Assembly (NCBI GenBank): GCA_964461045.1
Contig: CAYWSJ010000054.1
Span: 1 to 22,786, forward strand
Direction: 5' to 3'
Source: JAGXLC01 sp964461045
GTDB taxonomy: Bacteria > Bacteroidota > Bacteroidia > Bacteroidales > UBA12077
DNA length: 22,786 nucleotides
The position numbers were made by a program, and so were the translations under genes. The notes beneath the pieces were generated by a model. It was given only the letters and a program-made list of their open reading frames with translations, was not told where the DNA came from and ran no database searches. Shown here piece after piece: positions 15,675-22,786 of the stretch. Within the stretch, counting starts at the first letter, position 1. Each line of letters begins with the position of its first letter.

Positions 15675-16992
15675 TAATAAAAATACTTTAAATATGAGAA
15701 TTTTATTAGGATTGGTTTTTGTGTGTATTACACTGAACCTTACTGCACAGGAAAAACAGGTTTTATCCCTGGAAGATGCAGTAAACAAAGCTCTTGAAAA
15801 CAATTACGGGATCATAACCACAAAAAAGAATGAAAAAATTGCGGAAATGAATAATGCCTGGGGTAATGCAGGAGCTTTGCCTACTGTTCGGTTTGTTGGG
15901 AGTGGCAATACCTCTAAAACCTTTAATGAGGATGATAATTATACCAACCAGAACCTTAGCGGAACTGTTGAACTGAATCAAACATTATTCCGGGGATTTG
16001 GTATTCATATTCAAAAAGACCGGCTTGAAGAGCTGGAAAAGCTTTCAGAGGGAAATGTTTCGCTGGTAATTGAAAACACCATATACAATGTAATTTTAAG
16101 CTATTACAATATATTGCTTGCCAAAGAACAGGTGGGTATTTCAAAAACCAACATGCAATTGTCTAAAGACCGTTATCAAAGGGCAATGGAAAAGAAGGAG
16201 ATAGGAGGTACCACAACTTATAATACCTTACAGGCTAAGAATGCCTTTCTGCAGGATAGCTCTGATTATCTTTCTGCTAAATCTTCTTATAACAATGCTG
16301 TGAGAGAACTAAATTACCTGATGGCTGCACCTATGGAGAGCAAATATGATTTTACTTCCGAGTTTTCTCCCGATACAACCAATTATGAGTTTGGAACGCT
16401 GGAGAAAAAGCTGTTGGAGAACAACAAGACTTTGAGAAACCAGTATATGAATTTAGAATTGGCTAAACTGGACGTAAAATCAGCCAAAAGCGCTTACTAC
16501 CCAACCTTATCATTAAATGCATCAGGAGGATATAACAGTTCTGAAACCGATTATGAAACAATGGACCAGATGAACAGAAGCTCCGAGAATTTTAATACTT
16601 CTGTGGGGGTTTCTGTTTCTTATACCATTTATAACGGAAATAACAGAAAACGCGCACTGGAAGCGGCGAAAATTGAAAGGGAAATTTCTGAGATCGAAAC
16701 AAAAGAGATGAAACAGGACCTGCGGAATCAACTTGCTCAGGAGTACGAACTTTATAATGTAAGGAAAGAACTCCTGGATGTGGCAAAGGAAAACCTGAAA
16801 TCCGCTGAATTGAACCTCCAACTTTCCAGAGAGAAATTTCAAAATGGAACTATTAACTCCTTCAACTTTAGAGATGTTCAGCAATTATATCAAAATGCAG
16901 CTTATAATTATCAGCGGGCTGTTTTTAATGTGATTCAGAGCTATCATACCCTGCTGCGTCTGACAGGTGGTATTATCGAGGAGTATGAATGA
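15667..16992 (+). CDS. TolC-family outer-membrane efflux channel
   Basis: Outer-membrane factor completing the tripartite pump, 441 aa. A signal peptide ends near LNLTAQ (about residue 28). Two OEP halves follow, each with a long coiled coil: VLSLEDAVNKALENNYGIIT (about 33-52) opens the first and LDVKSAKSAYYPTLSLNASGGY opens the second. SVGVSVSYTIYNGNNRKRAL is the family's typical membrane-barrel segment. The ATG at 15667 overlaps the pump gene by 8 nt, so the two are translationally coupled. An in-frame ATG at 15694 would give a shorter, also acceptable signal peptide. No lipobox is seen. It is the last gene of the operon; no strong terminator follows in the 214-nt gap. Confidence 0.92.
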   Translation: MSNNKNTLNMRILLGLVFVCITLNLTAQEKQVLSLEDAVNKALENNYGIITTKKNEKIAEMNNAWGNAGALPTVRFVGSGNTSKTFNEDDNYTNQNLSGTVELNQTLFRGFGIHIQKDRLEELEKLSEGNVSLVIENTIYNVILSYYNILLAKEQVGISKTNMQLSKDRYQRAMEKKEIGGTTTYNTLQAKNAFLQDSSDYLSAKSSYNNAVRELNYLMAAPMESKYDFTSEFSPDTTNYEFGTLEKKLLENNKTLRNQYMNLELAKLDVKSAKSAYYPTLSLNASGGYNSSETDYETMDQMNRSSENFNTSVGVSVSYTIYNGNNRKRALEAAKIEREISEIETKEMKQDLRNQLAQEYELYNVRKELLDVAKENLKSAELNLQLSREKFQNGTINSFNFRDVQQLYQNAAYNYQRAVFNVIQSYHTLLRLTGGIIEEYE

Positions 16993-17206
16993 TGCTTTGA
17001 TGATTCATCATTGGGCATATTTTGGATTGAAAGTCGTGTTGTGACAGGTAATGTTTATTAAATCAAATTCGTTAAAACTATTATGATAATTGCAAGAAGA
17101 TTATCGTGTCCGTCAAATGAGCAAAATTTTATAATTAGAATGTGGATATAATTTCTGTTTTTTCTGTATCTTGTAAATAAGTTTAAGGAACATTAATTTC
17201 TCGAAA

Positions 17207-18676
17207 ATGGCTATTAATGTTGAAAGAAAAAGTATAAAATTTTTGCCCGATACAAAAAAGGTAATTGCTCGTGACTTCACTCTGAATACCATGCGTACCA
17301 CAGAAATAGTTATGCGTGTTTATAATATGACAGATGAAGAGGCAGAAAGAACTATTAATCAAATTTTGAGAGATTTCTCAAAAAGACACAGAAACATAAC
17401 CCGGATATTTACTAAACATTTCAATAAAGTCAAACATGTGCTTAAAGACATGGAAATTGAGGTTGATGATTTAACCGAGAGAAAAAAATTGCTTATTGGT
17501 TCTTATTTCACCATGGAATATTCTGTTGAATCTGCAGCTTTTTTTAATCCTTCAATAATAGAAGATCCTGACCAGTCGGGTTTAAACGATGATGAAAAGA
17601 GAATTATTGTTAGTTTTCGGGCAACCGGCGAAGGACACATCTCATCTCTTGTTTTTCGAAGAGGTATTATCGATAAAAAGAACAACCTGAAATTTCATCC
17701 TTCTGGTAAACTAATTGACGAAGCTGAGCGGGTAAAAAGATATAGATATAATAAAAAGTCATTTGAGAAGAAGCTCGAGGAAATGGATGTTCCCCGGAAA
17801 CTATACAATTTGGTACTTGACAGGTTACCCGACAAATTTCTATACCCTGAGATACGGAAGATTGTTAAAGAAATACTGGAAAATAATTTGTTAACCATAG
17901 AAAAACAGAAAGTGCTACGGGAAATACTATGGCTGGCTGATTCCCACTATGAATTAAAATTTTCACTGGATACAGATATTTCCGAAAGAGCCATTTTCCC
18001 TATTGCGGAAACAGAGAAAAAAGGCATTGAAGATGCAAGATTTGTGAAATTCACAAATGATAAAGGCAATGTTGATTATTATGCAACTTATACTGCTTTT
18101 GACGGCTATACAATAATGCCCAAACTTCTTCATACTAAAGATTTTTATCATTTTAAGGTTATTCCATTGCATGGACAATATGCACAAGATAAAAATTTGG
18201 CCCTGTTTCCCAGGAAGATTAAAGGGAAGTATGCTATGCTTTCAAGGTATGATGGTCGGAATAATTATATTATGTATTCTAACCATATCAATATCTGGGA
18301 AGAGGCAAAAATTATCCAGGAACCTAAATATCCCTGGGAAGCGGTACAGGTAGGGAACGGCGGCTCGCCACTTGAAACAGAGAAAGGGTGGCTTATGATT
18401 ACCCATGGAGTAGGACCTATGCGAAAATATTCACTGGGAGCATGCCTGCTCGACCTGGATAATCCTGAAACAGTTATCGGTCGGTTGAAAGAACCTCTAT
18501 TAACACCTAATGAGCAGGAAAGAGAAGGATATGTGCCAAATGTTGTTTATACCTGTGGTGCCATGATTAACAAAAGAAGTCTTGTATTACCTTATGCCAT
18601 GGCTGATTATGCAACCGGTTTTGCCATCATCAACCTGGATGAATTGCTGGATGAGCTACTTAATTCAAATGATTAA
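17207..18676 (+). CDS. GH130-family glycoside phosphorylase/hydrolase, long form
   Basis: 489-aa member of glycoside hydrolase family 130, five-bladed beta-propeller enzymes that act on beta-mannosides, many as phosphorylases releasing mannose 1-phosphate. A helical N-terminal extension of about 100 residues comes first. Propeller motifs follow: FNPSIIEDPD, IIVSFRATGEGHISSLVFRR, GIEDARFV with the general-acid Asp near residue 276, LALFPRKIKGKYAMLSRYDG, GNGGSPLETEKGWLMITHGV and EGYVPNVVYTCGAM. There is no signal peptide, so it acts in the cytoplasm. The basic residues in the LFPRK...LSR segment fit a phosphate-dependent enzyme, but linkage and acceptor cannot be read. It converges on a second GH130 gene across a repeat-bearing gap. 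Confidence 0.9.
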   Translation: MAINVERKSIKFLPDTKKVIARDFTLNTMRTTEIVMRVYNMTDEEAERTINQILRDFSKRHRNITRIFTKHFNKVKHVLKDMEIEVDDLTERKKLLIGSYFTMEYSVESAAFFNPSIIEDPDQSGLNDDEKRIIVSFRATGEGHISSLVFRRGIIDKKNNLKFHPSGKLIDEAERVKRYRYNKKSFEKKLEEMDVPRKLYNLVLDRLPDKFLYPEIRKIVKEILENNLLTIEKQKVLREILWLADSHYELKFSLDTDISERAIFPIAETEKKGIEDARFVKFTNDKGNVDYYATYTAFDGYTIMPKLLHTKDFYHFKVIPLHGQYAQDKNLALFPRKIKGKYAMLSRYDGRNNYIMYSNHINIWEEAKIIQEPKYPWEAVQVGNGGSPLETEKGWLMITHGVGPMRKYSLGACLLDLDNPETVIGRLKEPLLTPNEQEREGYVPNVVYTCGAMINKRSLVLPYAMADYATGFAIINLDELLDELLNSND

Positions 18677-18800
18677 TTCTGGTTAATCGGAAGCTTACGA
18701 AGGATGATTTCCTGCCTTTGGATTTAAATTATCCTGAAATACTTAGAAACCGTTTTGATTTTAATTTACATTAACAAGATAATCTTAACCAGCACAGTCT

Positions 18801-18995
18801 CTTTAGAGCGGTGATTCAAATGCCTCTTTCGTCTATGATTTCTATAGATTTTGTAAACTAAATTACAAAATTTATAGAAATCGGAGGTATGTTATAGTTT
18901 AACCTATCCACCGCCCTAAAGGACGGGGCTAGTGAAATACCATCTTCAGAATTTGGGAAAGTATAATTTTTTATAAAATTAAAACAGTTTCTTAA
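18801..18995 (+). repeat. Dispersed palindromic intergenic element, copy 3
   Basis: Inverted repeat 18837-18856 (GATTTCTATAGATTTTGTAA) with 18863-18882, 19 of 20 positions complementary; the single exception is a G facing T, which is a G-U pair in RNA. The outer TGCCTC (18821-18826)/GAGGTA (18884-18889) and CTTTAGAGCGGTG (18801-18813)/CCACCGCCCTAAAG (18909-18922, one gap or mismatch) pairs enclose it. GGACGGGGCT and the AT-rich tail to about 18995 align with copy 1. It fills most of the 367-nt gap between convergent GH130 genes, where it could also end transcription from both sides. The rest of that gap shows nothing. Confidence 0.75.
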
Positions 18996-19043
18996 TTTTT
19001 CTTAAAGAACAGAGTTTTTTATAAATTTTTAATAGTCAAACTT

Positions 19044-19982
19044 CTATCCCAGCGGATCACGGGGATGTTTAAGGCAAATATCAACGAGTTCTTCGATGTT
19101 GGCTTCTCCCATGCACATAACAGAATCAGCCGCACCCCAGTAAAGTTTTAATGTTCCGTCTGGTTCAGGAACAGCGCCACAGGTAAAAACCACGTTAGGT
19201 ACATACCCGGTAGTTTCATAAATTTCTTCAGGCTCCAGAATCCATTCGTCGGCAACCCCTAATATTTTGGCCGGTTTTTTTAAATCGTGTAAAGCTACAC
19301 CAAGTCTGTATATAGTACCGTTAATGGTTGGATAAGCGCCATGAAAAATATTGAGCCATCCTTTTTTTGTCTTAATGGGTGGTGCGCCTGGTCCCATTTT
19401 AAGTTCATCCCAATGGTAATGAACAGGGTTGAGTATCAACTCAGAATTGCCCCAATACCTTAAATCGGGCGAATAAGAAATCCAAATACCCCAGGGATTT
19501 ATGTTAGGATGAGGTCGGTCAAGTCTGACATACAAATTATTAAATTTCTCAGGAAAGATAACCACGTTTCGGTAATCAGCCTGTGTGATAAGAGCAAAGC
19601 GTTCTATTGATTCAAAATCTTTTGTCTTTGCCAGGGCATTCCTGACGCCATAACGGGAGTAGACACTGTAAGTGATCAAATATTCATCTTCAAAATATGT
19701 AATACGAGGATCCTCCACACCGTATTCTTCGTATATGCCAAAGGGTCCCTCGGTGCCAGGAATAATAAAAGGCTTTTTGCGGGGAACAAAATGATAACCG
19801 TCCCTGCTTTCAGCGATTCCTATTATGCTTCTGCCATTCAGTATGTTAGACCGAAAAAGCATGATATACTTTTCCTTATATTTTGTAACACCGCTGTTGT
19901 ATACTGTGCTGACCGGGTAAGGAATGTCATTCTTTGTTAGAATGGGATTGGCTTTGTAACGTTTGATAAGTTTTGTGTTCAT
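19044..19982 (-). CDS. GH130-family beta-mannoside phosphorylase/hydrolase, short form
   Basis: 312-aa cytoplasmic GH130 enzyme without the N-terminal extension of its neighbour. Propeller motifs: NPILTKNDIPYPVSTVYNSG near the start, KYIMLFRSN, YGVEDPRITYF with the general-acid Asp at D91, NVVIFPEKFNNLYVRLDRPH, MGPGAPPIKTKKGWLNIFHG and TTGYVPNVVFTCGAV. The PEK...RLDRPH segment carries basic residues of the kind that hold phosphate in phosphorylases of this family, so phosphorolysis is favoured over hydrolysis, not proven. Its ATG overlaps the stop of the upstream glycosyltransferase gene in an ATGA, so the two are translated together and likely act on one glycan. Confidence 0.92.
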   Translation of the reverse strand: MNTKLIKRYKANPILTKNDIPYPVSTVYNSGVTKYKEKYIMLFRSNILNGRSIIGIAESRDGYHFVPRKKPFIIPGTEGPFGIYEEYGVEDPRITYFEDEYLITYSVYSRYGVRNALAKTKDFESIERFALITQADYRNVVIFPEKFNNLYVRLDRPHPNINPWGIWISYSPDLRYWGNSELILNPVHYHWDELKMGPGAPPIKTKKGWLNIFHGAYPTINGTIYRLGVALHDLKKPAKILGVADEWILEPEEIYETTGYVPNVVFTCGAVPEPDGTLKLYWGAADSVMCMGEANIEELVDICLKHPRDPLG

Positions 19983-22225
19983 CTTTCATTAAATATAAAA
20001 TGTTCTTTTTCGTGTGCTTGCAATACAGTTAGGTGAGAAATCATGTAAGCTAAAGTACTTTCTGCACCTTCGTTCTTGTTTACGCCTTTGTAAGTTAATC
20101 CGTCGTAGCATCCGGCAGATTCATGATCATAAAGCGGAATCCTCATATCGTTCTCACCCAGATACCACAAATAACATTTGAATAGTGATTGAAGGTACTT
20201 TTTCTTATTGAAAACTTGAAAAGCCTGGTTGTAAAGTAGAACCATCGTCAAGGCTTCCGATGATTGCTGGTCATATTTTGGAAATTCACTATTAGCTGAT
20301 AGCCATTTTTTGTTACCTACCGGTGTAAAATATCCTTCCCGGAAAATCCAGGCCTCCAAAAACGCTAAAGTTTGCATTGCGATTTGTAGAATTTCATCAT
20401 CTTCAATAATGTCATAAGCATGTAATAAAGCAAGCGGTAAGATACCATTATCATAAGTCATCCTGGGTTCGAACCATTTCCAGTCTGCCCTGGCATTAGT
20501 TTGGAAATGGCCCATCAATTTCCCAACCATACTCTTCAGTACTTTAGACATTTCTTCTTTTTCAGAATATTCTTTTAAAAAGAAGCATATTCCTATTATT
20601 GTGTTTGCTAAACCTCTGACTGATTGAATGTATTCAAAATAAGAAGCAGATCTGAGTAAAATTTCTTTACCCGTTTGCTTGAAAGCGTCATTAGGCTTGT
20701 AGCGAACGAGGTGTCCAAGAGCCCAGATAGCCCTGCCAAATGAATCTTCGGTACCAAGTTCATCCTTGAATGTCTTGTCAAAACTGAGATAATTTCTGAA
20801 AGTGCCATCAGAATTCTGCATATATTGAATGTAGCTTAGGAATCGTGGAATTAAATCGAGTATTTTCCTGTCCTTTCTTTGCTTATAATACATAACAGTC
20901 ATTAATAAAGCCCTGGAATTATCATTCAGGCTATATCCGTCTTTCAGGTTAGGAATCCCATACTTGGCGTGTCTAACAATTCCTGTATCATCTGTAAGTC
21001 TGTAAACATGATCAAGTTTAAGGGTGGGCATAACCGTTAAATCAATTGAAAATCTCCTGACTGACAGCGGTTCTTTATAGTTTTTGATGGTTTTTTTATA
21101 CAACTGAATATACTGCTTGCCATTCTTCACCCATCTCATTTTGTGGCCATATTCCCAGGCTTTTGCACGAAACTTTTTTAACTTTTCAGGATGTTCTAGC
21201 AGATCATTCAGGGTTTTAGACAAGGCCCCATAATCTTTAAAATTAAAGAGAATACCTCTGCCTTTATCTAATAATTCTTTGGCATGCCAGTAGGGAGTTG
21301 AAATAACGCACGAACCGGCACCTACCGCATAAGCAAGCGTACCACTGGTGATTTGTTCTTCAGATAAATAAGGGGTTATGTAAATATCTGTTGCTGAGAG
21401 GTATTCAAGCAAAGATTGTTCGTTGACAAAACGATTGTGAAAATAAACATTATTTTCCAGTTGGTATTTTTTTACCAACAGTTTAAGATATTCCCGGTAT
21501 TCTTCTCCTGAAATCTTCAAAATTGCCGGATGAGTACGCCCAAGGATGATATAAAGAAGATCAGGATGCTTTTTTTTAACAGCAGGGAGAGCATGTAAAA
21601 CGGTCTCAATTCCTTTGTTTCTTCCAAGTAAACCAAATGTCATAAGCACAGGCCGGCTATTAAAACCCAGTTTTACTTTTATGCTTTTTGCTGATAGGTG
21701 CTTAAAATCCGGTACACCGTGTTCTATCAGTTCTATTTTATTCGTTGGGATTTTATAGATACGGTGCAGAAAATTAACAGCCAGATTGCTCATTACAATT
21801 ACATGAGATGCTTTTTTACCAATTTCAGCAATAATGGATTTCTGGATATAGGATGGGTCTTTAAGCACAGTATGAAAACAAACTACTAAAGGAATTTTTA
21901 GCCTGTTTATTAGCGGGAGAATATACACTCCCATTTCACCTCCGTAAATACCAAATTCATGTTGCAACACACATAGGTTAGCACCGCTGAAGTTAATAAA
22001 ATTTGCAGCATGTATATAATCTTTCTGATGATTACAACGGATAGTAAGTTTCACCTCACTGGGATATTCATAAACTGAATTTTCATCATTCATGGCGATA
22101 ACAATAGTATCATCGCTATCTGAATTGCTTTTGTAATTAGATTTTATTGAATTTATGAGATTATTGGTAAATGTACCAATCCCACACTTCCTTGGCGGAT
22201 AAGTGGCAATATAAACGACTTTCAT
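19979..22225 (-). CDS. GT4 glycosyltransferase fused to an alpha/alpha-toroid domain
   Basis: Large cytoplasmic fusion, 748 aa. Residues 1 to about 385 form a GT-B glycosyltransferase of family 4: YPPRKCGIGTFTNNL near the start, VLQHEFGIYGGEMG, a C-terminal Rossmann half with FGLLGRNKGIETVLHALP and the donor-site EEQITSGTLAYAVGAGSCVI block. Residues about 390-745 are a helical repeat region like six-hairpin or (alpha/alpha)6 carbohydrate enzymes (YSLNDNSRALLMTVMYYKQR, GTEDSFGRAIWALGHLV, WFEPRMTYDNGILPLALLHA, YDQQSSEALTMVLLY). No signal peptide is present. The donor is probably GDP-mannose or another nucleotide sugar, judged only from its GH130 partner. Its stop overlaps the GH130 start by 4 nt (ATGA). 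Confidence 0.85.
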   Translation of the reverse strand: MKVVYIATYPPRKCGIGTFTNNLINSIKSNYKSNSDSDDTIVIAMNDENSVYEYPSEVKLTIRCNHQKDYIHAANFINFSGANLCVLQHEFGIYGGEMGVYILPLINRLKIPLVVCFHTVLKDPSYIQKSIIAEIGKKASHVIVMSNLAVNFLHRIYKIPTNKIELIEHGVPDFKHLSAKSIKVKLGFNSRPVLMTFGLLGRNKGIETVLHALPAVKKKHPDLLYIILGRTHPAILKISGEEYREYLKLLVKKYQLENNVYFHNRFVNEQSLLEYLSATDIYITPYLSEEQITSGTLAYAVGAGSCVISTPYWHAKELLDKGRGILFNFKDYGALSKTLNDLLEHPEKLKKFRAKAWEYGHKMRWVKNGKQYIQLYKKTIKNYKEPLSVRRFSIDLTVMPTLKLDHVYRLTDDTGIVRHAKYGIPNLKDGYSLNDNSRALLMTVMYYKQRKDRKILDLIPRFLSYIQYMQNSDGTFRNYLSFDKTFKDELGTEDSFGRAIWALGHLVRYKPNDAFKQTGKEILLRSASYFEYIQSVRGLANTIIGICFFLKEYSEKEEMSKVLKSMVGKLMGHFQTNARADWKWFEPRMTYDNGILPLALLHAYDIIEDDEILQIAMQTLAFLEAWIFREGYFTPVGNKKWLSANSEFPKYDQQSSEALTMVLLYNQAFQVFNKKKYLQSLFKCYLWYLGENDMRIPLYDHESAGCYDGLTYKGVNKNEGAESTLAYMISHLTVLQAHEKEHFIFNER

Positions 22226-22620
22226 AAAGAAATTGAATAATAAGTTAACTTTTCAAGTTACAAAAAAACAATGATATAGTCCATTGAATATAAGTAACCT
22301 GATCCAATTTTCTTGTCTTGACTCTTCTGTATTTAGAGACATACTTATTTTTTCCTTTTAGAAATGATTACTTTTTCGGAGGAAATAAAGTATGAAAATC
22401 TTTAAAGTCTGAAACCCTTACGATTTTAATATTTTTAATTACAGACCACAGGCTATAATTTAGTTAATTATATGCGATACACGCTTTGCATTAATATTTA
22501 GTCCTGTAAATATTGAAGTTATGGAAAATAATTTTATAGAGATTTAGAAAACAGTGATCGGGATATAATTTGTATGCATTTCATTGAGTTATAATTAATA
22601 AAGGTAATTGAAATCGTATT
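22226..22620. other. Intergenic region between divergent genes, no gene seen
   Basis: A 395-nt AT-rich stretch between the glycosyltransferase gene and the lipoprotein gene. It must hold both promoters, but no clear -33/-7 pair stands out. A short inverted repeat TAACTTTTCAAGTTA (22246-22260) lies about 20-35 nt upstream of the glycosyltransferase ATG and could be an operator. It has none of the palindromic elements found in the other large gaps. Confidence 0.5.
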
Positions 22621-22786
22621 ATGAAGTTTCTTTATGTTATTTTGTTTCTTTCTGGATGTTTTATAAGTTGCTCAACAAATGAGCAGGCAATTACCCCTTT
22701 AAAAACCCAGAAAGAAGAAACAGAAACGTTTTATGTAGCCAAACATGGCTGGCATACTGGTATTATAATAAAAAAGTCTTCTCTGG
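22621..22786 (+). CDS. DUF2459-type lipoprotein, N-terminal part only
   Basis: Open reading frame running off the window edge (55 codons visible). It starts MKFLYVILFLSGCFISCSTN, a lipoprotein signal with LSGC (residues 10-13) as the best lipobox and FISC as an alternative, so it should be lipid-anchored in the envelope. After a short polar linker it reads ETFYVAKHGWHTGIIIKKSS. The VAxHGWHTGI pattern is the N-terminal signature of the DUF2459 (TIGR02117) family, whose function is not established. Divergent from the glycosyltransferase gene. The call rests on this one motif. Confidence 0.65.
   Translation, partial: MKFLYVILFLSGCFISCSTNEQAITPLKTQKEETETFYVAKHGWHTGIIIKKSSL

Noticed and set aside
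16993..17040. Possible terminator hairpin (GATGATTCATC) after the TolC-like gene
   Set aside because: The stem is only about 5-6 bp, with no following T tract.
22246..22260. TAACTTTTCAAGTTA inverted repeat upstream of the glycosyltransferase gene
   Set aside because: Six-base AT-rich arms are weak evidence, and no second site was found elsewhere in the window.
22378..22412. A GGAGG sequence 9 nt before an ATG (22392) with a six-codon frame MKIFKV
   Set aside because: The frame is too short to call, the product has no leader-peptide features, and the next gene is about 210 nt away. It could be a remnant or chance.

Overview
This is an AT-rich chromosomal window from a member of the Bacteroidota, most likely a free-living Bacteroidales/Marinilabiliales-type bacterium. 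The signs are an ECF sigma factor overlapping a FecR/DUF4974 anti-sigma factor, a LytS/LytTR two-component pair, promoter elements of the Bacteroidota TAnnTTTG type, few Shine-Dalgarno sequences, and GH130/GT4 carbohydrate genes. No rRNA, tRNA, CRISPR array or intact transposase is visible.

Layout. (1) 57-3238: an extended-SDR reductase converging on tex. (2) 3376-5381: an ECF sigma/FecR pair and a small secreted protein, without the usual TonB receptor. (3) 5734-8842: an unusual five-gene run of DUF134 protein with a Cys4 tail, VOC-fold protein, cysteine-free Mrp/NBP35 ATPase, degenerate KaiC/RecA-like protein and DUF169 protein. A palindromic operator precedes it and a hairpin splits it. 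This run is the best candidate here for an uncharacterised system. (4) 9190-16992: a LytS-type kinase and LytTR regulator, divergent from an RND efflux operon (adaptor, pump, TolC-like channel). The shared promoter region carries a mirror-symmetric pair of operators that ties the regulator to both promoters. (5) 17207-22225: a long GH130 enzyme converging on an ATGA-coupled pair, a GT4/alpha-alpha-toroid fusion and a second GH130, probably one beta-mannoside metabolic locus. (6) 22621 to the edge: the start of a DUF2459-type lipoprotein.

Three intergenic gaps (about 5411-5650, 8873-9150, 18801-18995) carry related palindromic elements. Their stem sequences differ between copies while both arms stay complementary, and a CTAAAGG-type hairpin lies beside them. 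They look like non-autonomous REP/IS200-605-like repeats or structured RNA elements.

Working picture: regions 4 and 5 can be assigned roles in envelope export and mannoside turnover. Region 3 has recognisable folds but no established pathway. Assignments come from reading the translations; no database search was run.
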